From contig NZ_JAQBOF010000036.1 in the NCBI RefSeq assembly GCF_028288185.1, positions 62,001 to 126,000 on the forward strand: 64,000 nt of DNA. The letters are read 5' to 3'. The DNA comes from Mucilaginibacter sp. Lineage in GTDB: Bacteria > Bacteroidota > Bacteroidia > Sphingobacteriales > Sphingobacteriaceae. Shown here in pieces: positions 1-7,638 of the stretch (positions are counted from its first letter, which is position 1; each line of letters begins with the position of its first letter). Under the pieces are notes generated by a model that was not told the DNA's origin, searched no databases, and worked only from the letters and a program-made list of their open reading frames with translations. Position numbers and translations under genes: made by a program.

Positions 1-80
1 GGTTCTTTGGCGGACGAATACCGCAGTATTTATCGCGTCATTCCTCGTTTTAATAGAGCTGTATTCCTAGCGGCCATCAT

Positions 81-510
81 CCACCCGCTCAATCGCCGCG
101 GGAAGGCCTTGTTCTTTTCCTTGATGAAAAGAACCGAAAATCAAGTCAGACGATAGGCTTCTTTGCGCTCGAGGCCTTTGCCAGGCAAAGCACGCAGAAT
201 CACGGGCTGCAATATTTTTGCCCTGCTTCGCTCGCACAAAGGCAACGCTTCAGCAAAAAGTTGCTATGCCCTTCCCTCGCGCAAGGCCAACATATTCTGC
301 CTGCTTTCACCCGAAGCTTTTCGTCTGACGATTGGGGACAAAACCGAGATCTCGGTATTAGTGGTCAATAAAAAAGAGCAGTGGCCTGTCAGCCCACGCG
401 GCCGGGAGTATGGCCTGCGCGGTGGCAGCGATTGGGCTGACTTGATCTTTTGGTTACTTTTGGATCAAAGCCAAAAGTAACAGCCCTTCCCGCGGCGATT
501 GAGCGGGTGG
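81..510. repeat. Long inverted-repeat element, non-coding
   Basis: A 26-bp perfect inverted repeat closes this block: bases 81-106 are the reverse complement of 485-510. Further in, the arms stay partly complementary (a gtcagacga/cgtctgacg pair near 145 and 325), and the segment around 445-480 has the 'cttttggttac' type wording that is common in intergenic repeats of Sphingobacteriaceae. A further short copy of gcgggtgg lies at 630-637. The open frame across 163-480 has no protein-like composition. I see no gene in 1-678. Confidence 0.6.
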
Positions 511-647
511 ATTTACACATTGTGCATGCTGTTTGTAAAAATGCACGAACAGCTATATCACACCACCAACAATGCACCACTTTGTAAATTTTTCATCATA
601 ACACAAAAAATTCATCCATCAAGACGTTAGCGGGTGGAAAATAATTT

Positions 648-655
648 TAGCTTTG
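648..655 (+). promoter_or_regulatory. Probable -7 box for sucD
   Basis: TAGCTTTG matches the Bacteroidota -7 consensus TAnnTTTG and lies 23 bases before the sucD start. No clear -33 box is seen at 19 bases spacing, so the call is moderate. Confidence 0.4.
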
Positions 656-678
656 CGATATAAAAGAAAATCAAACTA

Positions 679-1557
679 ATGAGTGTTCTCGTAAATAAAG
701 ATTCTAAAGTTATAGTTCAGGGTTTTACAGGTAATGAAGGTAGCTACCACGCATCGCAGATGATAGAGTATGGTACCCAGCTTGTTGGCGGTGTTACACC
801 GGGTAAAGGTGGCCAAACGCATTTAGATCGCCCGGTATTTAATACCGTTGCCGATGCTGTTGCAAAAACCGGTGCCAATGTATCTATCATCTTCGTTCCG
901 CCAGCCTTTGCTGCCGATGCGATAATGGAAGCTGCCGAAGCCGGTATTAAAGTTATTGTATGTATCACCGAAGGTATCCCAACAAAGGATATGATAGCGG
1001 TTAAAGAATATTTGACAGATAAAGATAGCCGCTTGATAGGCCCTAACTGCCCCGGCATTATTACTGCCGACGAAAGCAAGAATGGCATTATGCCGGGCTT
1101 TATCTTTAAAAAAGGTAATGTAGGTGTGGTTTCAAAATCGGGCACGTTAACTTATGAAGCGGTTGACCAGGTTGTTAAAGCCGGTTTAGGCATCACCACC
1201 GCCATAGGTATTGGTGGCGACCCCATCATTGGTACTCCAACCAAAGAAGCGGTTGAGCTGTTAATGAATGATCCGGATACACACGGTATCATCATGATAG
1301 GCGAGATAGGCGGCGGCATGGAAGCCGAAGCTGCGCTTTGGATAAAAGCAAACGGTACTAAACCGGTTGTTGGCTTTATAGCAGGTCAGACAGCGCCTCC
1401 GGGTCGCCGTATGGGCCACGCGGGTGCAATTGTTGGCGGTGCCGATGATACTGCTGCCGCGAAAATGAAGATAATGCGTGAGTGTGGTATTCGTGTTGTA
1501 GAGTCGCCTGCCGAAATTGGTGCTGCTATGGCAGAGGAATTGGCCAAATTAGCGTAA
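679..1557 (+). CDS. sucD: Succinyl-CoA ligase (ADP-forming), alpha subunit
   Basis: Subunit of succinyl-CoA synthetase, the TCA-cycle enzyme that converts succinyl-CoA to succinate with substrate-level phosphorylation. The 292-residue protein has the CoA-binding Rossmann region at the N-terminus (GFTGNEGSYHAS, about residues 15-26) and the phospho-histidine loop GHAGAI near the C-terminus, with His247 as the expected phosphorylated residue. Its length is normal for the family. The partner sucC is not adjacent downstream; it may lie before the window or elsewhere. It is followed by a terminator hairpin and a dispersed repeat, so it seems to end its transcript here. Confidence 0.97.
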   Translation: MSVLVNKDSKVIVQGFTGNEGSYHASQMIEYGTQLVGGVTPGKGGQTHLDRPVFNTVADAVAKTGANVSIIFVPPAFAADAIMEAAEAGIKVIVCITEGIPTKDMIAVKEYLTDKDSRLIGPNCPGIITADESKNGIMPGFIFKKGNVGVVSKSGTLTYEAVDQVVKAGLGITTAIGIGGDPIIGTPTKEAVELLMNDPDTHGIIMIGEIGGGMEAEAALWIKANGTKPVVGFIAGQTAPPGRRMGHAGAIVGGADDTAAAKMKIMRECGIRVVESPAEIGAAMAEELAKLA

Positions 1558-1592
1558 AGCTGAAAGACTAAAGCGGAAAGCTTGTATGTATT

Positions 1593-1623
1593 AAAATCCT
1601 GGTCAGCTTGGCCGGGATTTTTT
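1593..1623 (+). terminator. Terminator after sucD
   Basis: An AATCCTGG / CCGGGATT stem (one G-T pair) is followed by a T run, 36 bases after the sucD stop. Confidence 0.7.
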
Positions 1624-1642
1624 GTTGTAAGATAAGCGCATA

Positions 1643-1718
1643 GGCTGTCATGCTGAGGCACTCGAAGCATGAGCGTAAAGGCCCTCGCTCACACTTCGAG
1701 TGCCTCAGTGTGACAGCC
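1643..1718. repeat. REP-like palindrome, family 'tgtcatgctgaggcactcgaag'
   Basis: The ends ggctgtca and tgacagcc are complementary, and the inner arms gaggcactcgaag / cttcgagtgcctc form a long stem around a short central loop. A second full copy lies at 7499-7574 and a half copy at 17367-17408. It may act as a second terminator or as a small non-autonomous mobile element. Confidence 0.8.
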
Positions 1719-1855
1719 TTTTGCTTTAGTCAAACCTATGTAAACATCCATTTTAAAAACAAATCGTCCGACTGTTTTGTCGTATATTGTATAGGTAGCG
1801 GACGGACATTTATCAATCACTCATTCGCTCAATCACACATTCACTCATTAAAAAG

Positions 1856-2218
1856 ATGGAATACAATCAATTAACGCCCGATGAAGAATGGGTAATATTA
1901 CATAAAGGCACCGAGCGCCCATTTACCGGCGAATTATTAAATAACAAGGCCGAAGGTTTATACGTTTGCAAACGCTGCGATACGCCGTTGTATACGTCAG
2001 AAACTAAATTCGAGTCGCATTGCGGTTGGCCAAGTTTTGATGATGAAATACCGGGAGCAGTAAAGCGCGTACCTGACGCGGATGGCCGCCGTGTAGAAAT
2101 TGTTTGCGCCAATTGCGGCGCCCACCTTGGGCACGTTTTCGAGGGCGAATATTTAACCCCCAAAAACACCCGCCACTGCGTTAATTCTTTGTCGATGAAA
2201 TTTGTTCCAAAAGCATAA
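1856..2218 (+). CDS. msrB: Peptide-methionine (R)-S-oxide reductase
   Basis: Repairs oxidised methionine (R-sulfoxide form) in proteins, using thioredoxin. In this 120-residue protein the structural zinc is held by two CxxC pairs (Cys38/41 and Cys84/87), the catalytic cysteine is Cys108 in RHCVNS, and Cys56 in HCGWPSF is the likely recycling cysteine. The length equals a single MsrB domain with no MsrA fusion and no signal peptide, so it should act in the cytoplasm. The 40 bases before the ATG are built of repeated 'cattcactcatt' words, as seen at several other genes in this window. Confidence 0.96.
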   Translation: MEYNQLTPDEEWVILHKGTERPFTGELLNNKAEGLYVCKRCDTPLYTSETKFESHCGWPSFDDEIPGAVKRVPDADGRRVEIVCANCGAHLGHVFEGEYLTPKNTRHCVNSLSMKFVPKA

Positions 2219-2324
2219 CAAATTTTTTGCCGATAAATTTAATTATTCATTAATAGAGATTTAACATGCTATTAATCACCGATTTCTAATCTCCACAAAT
2301 AATTTGTTTATAACTTATGCATGA

Positions 2325-2516
2325 TGTGTAAAACTATCACTAACATCTAAAATACGCAACGCATATCTTTGGATTATAAGTTCTTTAAAGCTATCTAAAT
2401 TATCGGTGATCCTTGCCGATAAAGAAAGAGAAACCATCTGCCAACTAAGCTTGTCGGATGGGCTGATATACACTGTTAAAGAGTCAAAAGAGGGATTTGT
2501 GGGGGTGAATGTTTAG
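2325..2516 (+). other. Intergenic stretch 2219-2646 with a possible gene remnant
   Basis: Between msrB and nrdB there are about 430 bases without a clear gene. One plus-strand frame stays open for 63 codons (2325-2516) and reads like protein in its second half (for example LADKERETICQLSLSDG), but it has no start codon and no recognised family. It may be the tail of a decayed gene, or chance. No riboswitch or NrdR-box pair was recognised. Confidence 0.2.
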
Positions 2517-2646
2517 AGTAGTTTAAGGTGATAAATTTAGTTTGTCATTTTTTAACAACAACTGCTCGGCGGCATTGTCGGCTAAAATTACCAGGGTTAG
2601 GTTAAAGAAAAATTAAGAGGTTGAACATTAAAATATAGCAAAGCGC

Positions 2647-3624
2647 ATGGCAGAAGAAACAGAATTATTATTAAGAGAAAACAAGGATCGTTTTGTTATT
2701 CTACCTATTAAGTATCCCGAAATTTGGGAGATGTATAAAAAATGCGAAGCAAGTTTCTGGACCGCTGAAGAAATTGACCTTTCTGATGATTTAAAACATT
2801 GGGAAGCAATGAACAGTGGCGAAAAACATTTCGTATCGCACATCCTGGCATTTTTTGCCGCCAGCGATGGTATTGTGAACGAAAACCTGGCCGTGAATTT
2901 TATGAGCGAGGTACAATTGCCTGAGGCACGTTGCTTTTACGGTTTCCAGATTATGATGGAGAATATCCACTCTGAAACTTATGCTTTACTGATAGATACT
3001 TATATTAAGGACCCTACCGAAAAAGACCGTTTGTTTCACGCTATTGATACCGTACCATGTGTAGGTAAAAAGGCAGAGTGGGCCTTACGCTGGATAAACA
3101 ACGGATCGTTCGCCGAGCGTTTAATTGCTTTCGCGGCGGTTGAGGGAATTTTCTTCTCAGGTAGTTTCTGCTCTATCTTCTGGTTAAAGAAACGTGGCTT
3201 AATGCCGGGCTTAACCTTTAGCAATGAATTAATATCTCGTGACGAAGGTATGCACTGCGAGTTTGCTTGTTTGTTGTATAGAATGTTAGATAACAAGCTA
3301 TCAAAAGAAGCAGCTACAGCAATCATTACCGATGCGGTTGAAATTGAAAAAGAATTTATCAGCGATGCGTTACCGGTTAGTTTGATAGGTATGAACGCTA
3401 AGCTAATGAGCCAGTATATTGAGTTTGTAGCTGATCGGTGGTTGGGCGAATTAGGTTATGATAAAGTATACGGTGCAAGCAATCCGTTTGACTTTATGGA
3501 GATGATATCGCTGCAAGGCAAAACCAACTTCTTCGAGAAAAGGGTAGGCGATTATCAAAAAAGCGGTGTGTTAAATAATAACGGCGGCGACAACAAATCG
3601 TTCTCGTTAGACGAAGATTTTTAA
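2647..3624 (+). CDS. nrdB: Ribonucleotide reductase class Ia, small (radical) subunit
   Basis: Carries the di-iron centre and tyrosyl radical that NrdA uses to reduce ribonucleotides to deoxyribonucleotides. It has 325 residues. Aligning by eye to the eukaryotic R2 pattern gives iron ligands Asp74, Glu105, His108, Glu166, Glu200 and His203, and the radical tyrosine Tyr112 in ENIHSETY. The RCFYGFQ and DGIVNENL stretches are of the eukaryote-like subclass rather than the E. coli type. It lies just before nrdA with 133 bases between them that hold an inverted repeat, so the two may be co-transcribed or separately started. Confidence 0.97.
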   Translation: MAEETELLLRENKDRFVILPIKYPEIWEMYKKCEASFWTAEEIDLSDDLKHWEAMNSGEKHFVSHILAFFAASDGIVNENLAVNFMSEVQLPEARCFYGFQIMMENIHSETYALLIDTYIKDPTEKDRLFHAIDTVPCVGKKAEWALRWINNGSFAERLIAFAAVEGIFFSGSFCSIFWLKKRGLMPGLTFSNELISRDEGMHCEFACLLYRMLDNKLSKEAATAIITDAVEIEKEFISDALPVSLIGMNAKLMSQYIEFVADRWLGELGYDKVYGASNPFDFMEMISLQGKTNFFEKRVGDYQKSGVLNNNGGDNKSFSLDEDF

Positions 3625-3628
3625 AATA

Positions 3629-3746
3629 GTATCAAGTAATTAGTATCAAGTAGTGAGATTACTTAGATATTAAAAAATAGAGAGTAATAATTAATAATGG
3701 TTAGTGTCTTGCTACTAGATACTTGATACTAACTACTAATCATTAA
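3629..3746. repeat. Mirrored word repeat between nrdB and nrdA
   Basis: The left arm has two copies of the word agtatcaagta; the right arm (3713-3740) holds its reverse complement, tacttgatact, plus related words (actactaat). The arms are degenerate, about 30 bases each, around an A+T-rich centre. The right arm ends 17 bases before the nrdA ATG. It has the same architecture, with different words, as the repeats at 6143, 23641, 28675 and 40378. Confidence 0.65.
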
Positions 3747-3757
3747 ATGCCAAGATT

Positions 3758-6136
3758 ATGTTTGTAATTAAAAGAGATGGTAAGCAAGAGTCAGTTAAGT
3801 TTGACAAAATAACCGCACGGATTGAGAAACTGTGCTATGGTTTAAATCCCGCGTTGGTTGACCCGGTTGATGTAGCCAAAAAAGTAATTGAAGGCTTATT
3901 TGATGGCGTAACCACATCAGAGCTGGATAACCTTGCTGCAGAAACGGCGGCATCCTTAACTACCAAACACCCTGATTACGCGTTACTGGCATCGCGTATT
4001 GCAGTATCAAACTTGCATAAAAATACCATCAAATCATTCTCGGAAACAATGAAGTTGTTATACTACTATGTTGACAATAAGAATGGTAAAAACGCATCGT
4101 TATTAGCTGATGATGTTTGGCAAATAATTGAGAAAAACGCTGAAGAACTGGATAGCAGCATTATTTATGACCGCGACTTTGGTTTTGATTACTTCGGCTT
4201 TAAAACCCTGGAAAAATCATACCTTTTAAAACTGGATGGTAAAATAGCCGAGCGCCCGCAGCATTTATTTATGCGTGTATCAATTGGTATCCATAAAGAA
4301 GATATTGCAAGCGCTATAAAAACTTATAACTTAATGAGCGAGCGTTGGTTTACCCATGCTACACCAACGTTATTTAACGCGGGTACGCCAAAACCACAAA
4401 TGTCGTCATGCTTTTTGTTAACCATGAAAGATGATAGTATAGACGGGATCTATGATACTTTAAAACAAACTGCTAAAATTTCGCAAAGCGCAGGCGGTAT
4501 TGGCTTAAGCATCCACAATGTGCGTGCAACAGGTTCATACATCAGCGGTACTAACGGTACCAGCAACGGTATTATCCCAATGCTGCGTGTGTTTAATGAT
4601 ACTGCCCGTTATGTAGATCAGGGTGGTGGCAAACGTAAGGGTGCCTTCGCTATCTACCTGGAGCCTTGGCATGCAGATATCTTTGAATTTTTGGACCTGC
4701 GTAAAAACCATGGTAAAGAAGAAATGCGCGCACGCGATTTGTTCTATGCCCTTTGGGTAAGCGATTTGTTTATGCAACGCGTTGAGGCTAACGAGGACTG
4801 GAGCTTATTTTGCCCGCATGAAGCACCAGGTTTAGCAGATTGCCATGGTAAAGAATTTGAAAAACTATACAAACGTTACGAGAAAGAAGGCCGCGCCCGT
4901 AAGGTGATAAAAGCACAAGAACTTTGGTTTGCTGTATTGGATGCCCAGGTAGAAACCGGTACCCCTTACTTGTTATATAAAGATGCGGCCAACGCTAAAT
5001 CAAACCAGCAAAACTTAGGTACTATCAAGAGTTCAAACTTATGTACCGAGATTTTAGAGTATACCTCTGCTGATGAAATAGCTGTTTGTAACCTGGCGTC
5101 ATTAGCCTTGCCACGTTATGTACGTGAAGGTGCTTTTGATCACGAGAAATTATACGAAGTGACTTATCAGGCTACCTTAAACCTGAACAAGATCATCGAT
5201 AATAACTACTACCCGGTTAAAGAGGCCGAGTATTCAAACTTGCGCCACCGCCCTATTGGTTTAGGTGTACAAGGTTTGGCTGATGCTTTCATATTATTGC
5301 GTATGCCGTTTGAAAGCCCTGAAGCTAAACAACTAAACATAGAGATCTTCGAAACCATCTACTTCGCTGCCATGACCGCGTCTAAAGACTTGGCTATTGC
5401 TGAAGGAGCTTACGAAACCTTTAAAGGTTCTCCATTATCAAAAGGACAATTCCAGTTTGATTTGTGGAAAGTAAAACCTACAAGCGGCCGTTGGGATTGG
5501 GAAAACCTGCGCTTAGATGTAATGAACCATGGTGTGCGTAACTCGTTATTAGTAGCGCCAATGCCAACTGCGTCAACTTCACAGATCCTGGGTAACAACG
5601 AGTGCTTTGAACCATATACCTCAAACATCTACACCCGCCGTGTATTAAGTGGCGAGTTTGTGATTGTAAACAAACACTTGCTGCGCGATTTAGTAAACCT
5701 TGGTTTATGGGATGGTAGCATGAAAGATAAGATCATCACTGCAAATGGTTCTGTTCAGGATATCGCCGAAATCCCACAAGAACTGAAGGACCTGTATAAA
5801 ACTGTTTGGGAGATCAAGATGCGCGATATCATTGATATGGCTGCTGATCGTGGTGCTTACATTTGCCAATCGCAATCGCTTAACTTGTTCATTAATTCGC
5901 CAAATGCTTCTAAACTGACTTCAATGCACTTCTACGCATGGAAGAAAGGTTTAAAAACAGGTATGTACTACCTGCGTACACAAGCAGCATCGCAAGCGGT
6001 TAAATTTACAGTCGAAAATCAAGGCGGTAAAAATATGGAAGCAGTAATACCAGAAATAGTTAACCAGGTAGCAGACGAAATACCTGCCGGCCCATCTTGC
6101 TCAATGGAAGAAGGCTGCGTGACTTGCTCGGCGTAA
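3758..6136 (+). CDS. nrdA: Ribonucleotide reductase class Ia, large (catalytic) subunit
   Basis: Catalyses reduction of NDPs to dNDPs with NrdB. The 792-residue chain starts with an ATP-cone (about residues 1-92) for allosteric activity control. The active-site residues fall at the same numbers as in human RRM1: Cys218 (SSCFLL), Asn427, Cys429 and Glu431 (SSNLCTEI), and Cys444 (AVCNL). The C-terminal swinging arm ends in CVTC (Cys787/Cys790), which takes electrons from thioredoxin or glutaredoxin. No intein or intron interrupts it. Size and motif set are complete. With the NrdB next door it makes a eukaryote-type class Ia enzyme, so it needs oxygen. Confidence 0.97.
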   Translation: MFVIKRDGKQESVKFDKITARIEKLCYGLNPALVDPVDVAKKVIEGLFDGVTTSELDNLAAETAASLTTKHPDYALLASRIAVSNLHKNTIKSFSETMKLLYYYVDNKNGKNASLLADDVWQIIEKNAEELDSSIIYDRDFGFDYFGFKTLEKSYLLKLDGKIAERPQHLFMRVSIGIHKEDIASAIKTYNLMSERWFTHATPTLFNAGTPKPQMSSCFLLTMKDDSIDGIYDTLKQTAKISQSAGGIGLSIHNVRATGSYISGTNGTSNGIIPMLRVFNDTARYVDQGGGKRKGAFAIYLEPWHADIFEFLDLRKNHGKEEMRARDLFYALWVSDLFMQRVEANEDWSLFCPHEAPGLADCHGKEFEKLYKRYEKEGRARKVIKAQELWFAVLDAQVETGTPYLLYKDAANAKSNQQNLGTIKSSNLCTEILEYTSADEIAVCNLASLALPRYVREGAFDHEKLYEVTYQATLNLNKIIDNNYYPVKEAEYSNLRHRPIGLGVQGLADAFILLRMPFESPEAKQLNIEIFETIYFAAMTASKDLAIAEGAYETFKGSPLSKGQFQFDLWKVKPTSGRWDWENLRLDVMNHGVRNSLLVAPMPTASTSQILGNNECFEPYTSNIYTRRVLSGEFVIVNKHLLRDLVNLGLWDGSMKDKIITANGSVQDIAEIPQELKDLYKTVWEIKMRDIIDMAADRGAYICQSQSLNLFINSPNASKLTSMHFYAWKKGLKTGMYYLRTQAASQAVKFTVENQGGKNMEAVIPEIVNQVADEIPAGPSCSMEEGCVTCSA

Positions 6137-6142
6137 TTTAAT

Positions 6143-6270
6143 CGATAGACCATAGTAAGACCATAGTTCTTGTCAAAAGAAGAAATTCAACTGACAATGG
6201 CTATGGTCTTTTTGCGTTATATTTGTTATAATGTCACCATGGACTATCGACTATGGTCCATGGACTATAA
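6143..6270. repeat. Mirrored word repeat between nrdA and the CWC gene
   Basis: The words gaccatag (left) and ctatggtc / ggactat (centre and right) recur in both directions; the last part, 6238-6270, is itself nearly palindromic (ccatggactatcgactatgg) and runs straight into the next ATG. A TATATTTG -7 box lies inside at 6218-6225, so the element can carry the promoter of the next gene. Confidence 0.6.
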
Positions 6271-6480
6271 ATGACCAAACACGAAATAATATCATGCGAC
6301 CGTTGCGGAACCGACATTGAATGTAAAGCAAACGCTTACACCAAATGCCAATGCAGCGTGGTGCAGTTGAGTTTAAACGAGGTGCAATACATCAGTGAGA
6401 ATTATGAGGGGTGTATGTGCGCGGCGTGTTTGCTGGAATTGCAGGAGGAGTATAGGGAAGTGATGGGGATAAACGGATAG
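6271..6480 (+). CDS. Cysteine-rich CWC-type small protein
   Basis: A 69-residue cytoplasmic-looking protein with eight cysteines: CDRCG near the N-terminus, an ECK and KCQC pair in the middle, and CMCAAC near residue 50. This fits the small 'Cys-rich CWC' family, thought to bind zinc; its function is not known. The spacing is right for a zinc-ribbon-like fold. The start follows directly on a palindromic word repeat, with a -7 box 45 bases upstream. I infer metal binding only; no partner is evident next to it. Confidence 0.7.
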   Translation: MTKHEIISCDRCGTDIECKANAYTKCQCSVVQLSLNEVQYISENYEGCMCAACLLELQEEYREVMGING

Positions 6481-6524
6481 GCAATTGTTTTGTTAAAAGA
6501 TTGAATATTAATTATCTTTGATTT

Positions 6525-6743
6525 ATGACAACAATAACCATAAAAGTTCCCGGTAATACTAAGGCGAAATTATCCGCTTTCGTTAAGGAGTTGGGTGGAG
6601 AGATCATTTCTGTAACTTCAAATAAATCATCAAAAAAAGCCAAACTTTTAGATGAAATAAAAGCCGGGTTAAAAGAAGTAAAAGATATAAGGGACGGGAA
6701 AGCAAAGTCGTACACCATGTCTGATCTTTTGAATGGAGAATAA
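6525..6743 (+). CDS. Antitoxin of a RelE-like toxin-antitoxin pair
   Basis: A 72-residue protein placed before and overlapping a RelE/HigB-like toxin gene by 11 bases, the usual antitoxin position. The first half (ITIKVPGNTKAKLSAFVKELGG) could form a beta strand and helix for DNA binding; the C-terminal part, rich in Lys, Asp and Glu (about residues 45-72), would be the flexible toxin-wrapping tail. No named antitoxin family is recognised with certainty. It is assigned mainly by context and size. Confidence 0.65.
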   Translation: MTTITIKVPGNTKAKLSAFVKELGGEIISVTSNKSSKKAKLLDEIKAGLKEVKDIRDGKAKSYTMSDLLNGE

Positions 6744-7074
6744 AGTTCGGTTAACGGCTTTCTTCTTGAAAAAAGCCAAGCGCCTTGTGAAAAAATACCA
6801 CACGCTGCAAAATAGCTTAAAGCAACTGGAGCAAACACTTATCCTAAATCCTAAAATAGGGGATAGTTATGGTTCAAATATCTACAAAGTAAGACTTGCC
6901 GACCAATCCAAAGGAAAAGGCAAAAGTGGAGGTTTCAGGGTTATTACCTATGTAATTGAAGAAACTACCAAATCAACAAATATTTATCTGATAACTATAT
7001 TCGATAAGTCAGAAGAATCATCGATTGATAAGGCGGACATCAAACAAATATTAGTATCTGAAGGATTGTTGTAA
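6733..7074 (+). CDS. RelE/ParE-family toxin
   Basis: A 113-residue basic protein that matches the RelE-like toxin fold: an N-terminal helical pair rich in Lys (residues 8-35), then YKVRLADQSKGKGKSGGFRVITYV and IYLITIFDKSEESSI, the pattern of core strands and conserved arginine seen in this superfamily. Such toxins cleave mRNA on ribosomes or act on gyrase; which one cannot be told here. It overlaps the antitoxin stop (ATGGAGAATAA), which indicates coupled translation. The stop is 7 bases before the next gene. Confidence 0.8.
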   Translation: MENKVRLTAFFLKKAKRLVKKYHTLQNSLKQLEQTLILNPKIGDSYGSNIYKVRLADQSKGKGKSGGFRVITYVIEETTKSTNIYLITIFDKSEESSIDKADIKQILVSEGLL

Positions 7075-7081
7075 ATATATT

Positions 7082-7483
7082 ATGTCAACCTTTTCTTTAA
7101 AACTACATTGCGATTTTGATCACCACTATTCTGTAATAATACAGGATGATGGCCGCGTTGCTTATGCTTATTTGTATGAAGGAGAAGATATCATCGGTGA
7201 TGTTTGGCTATATAACCAACAACAAGCCCCGGCTATCTCTTTTTGGAGAATAGAAGATATGCCGTTTTTAAATCCAACCGAATACCTGTCAAAAGATGCC
7301 TCAATAAAACCAATACAAGACGAGAGTGAAGTTAGGTGCGAATGGACAGAATCGTTAAATGATGGGTTGATAGAGGTTGGTATTTATATAAGGGATAAAT
7401 TCATCGCGTCGATTGCTTCCGGTTCCAAACCGGGGTGGTCGGTATTGGTGGCTAAAGATGGACCGTTGGCGTATGTATATTAA
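7082..7483 (+). CDS. Unknown protein downstream of the toxin-antitoxin pair
   Basis: 133 residues, no signal peptide, no family recognised. The sequence alternates short beta-like stretches (GRVAYAYLYEGEDIIGDVWLY; WSVLVAKDGPLAYVY), and the phrase 'DGxxAYxY' occurs near both ends, which suggests an internal beta repeat. It begins 7 bases after the toxin stop, so it is probably in the same transcript. It may be a passenger of the toxin-antitoxin locus; I do not infer a role. Confidence 0.6.
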   Translation: MSTFSLKLHCDFDHHYSVIIQDDGRVAYAYLYEGEDIIGDVWLYNQQQAPAISFWRIEDMPFLNPTEYLSKDASIKPIQDESEVRCEWTESLNDGLIEVGIYIRDKFIASIASGSKPGWSVLVAKDGPLAYVY

Positions 7484-7498
7484 CCCTATAAAAGCAAG

Positions 7499-7574
7499 GC
7501 TGTCACCCTGAGGCACTCGAAGGGTGAGCGTAAAGGCCTTTGCCCTCATGCTTCGAGTGCCTCAGCATGACACC
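7499..7574. repeat. REP-like palindrome, second full copy
   Basis: Same family as 1643-1718: gaggcactcgaag and cttcgagtgcctcag arms around a short gc-rich loop. It sits between two convergent genes and may work as a bidirectional terminator. Confidence 0.8.
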
Positions 7575-7587
7575 CCTTTGTTTGGGT

Positions 7588-7625
7588 AAAAAAAGCCGCA
7601 CGAATTTCTCCGTACGGCTTTCTAT
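7588..7625 (-). terminator. Terminator of metE
   Basis: On the minus strand an AAAGCCGTACG / CGTGCGGCTTT stem is followed by seven T, 14 bases after the metE stop. Confidence 0.8.
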
Positions 7626-7638
7626 TAAACTGAAATTA

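Noticed and set aside
163..480. Open frame of 105 codons on the plus strand
   Set aside because: It runs through an inverted-repeat element, has an unnatural composition and ends in a repeat-encoded FWLLLDQSQK phrase; not a gene.
1386..1670. Minus-strand frame overlapping the end of sucD and a repeat
   Set aside because: Composite of antisense sucD and repeat sequence.
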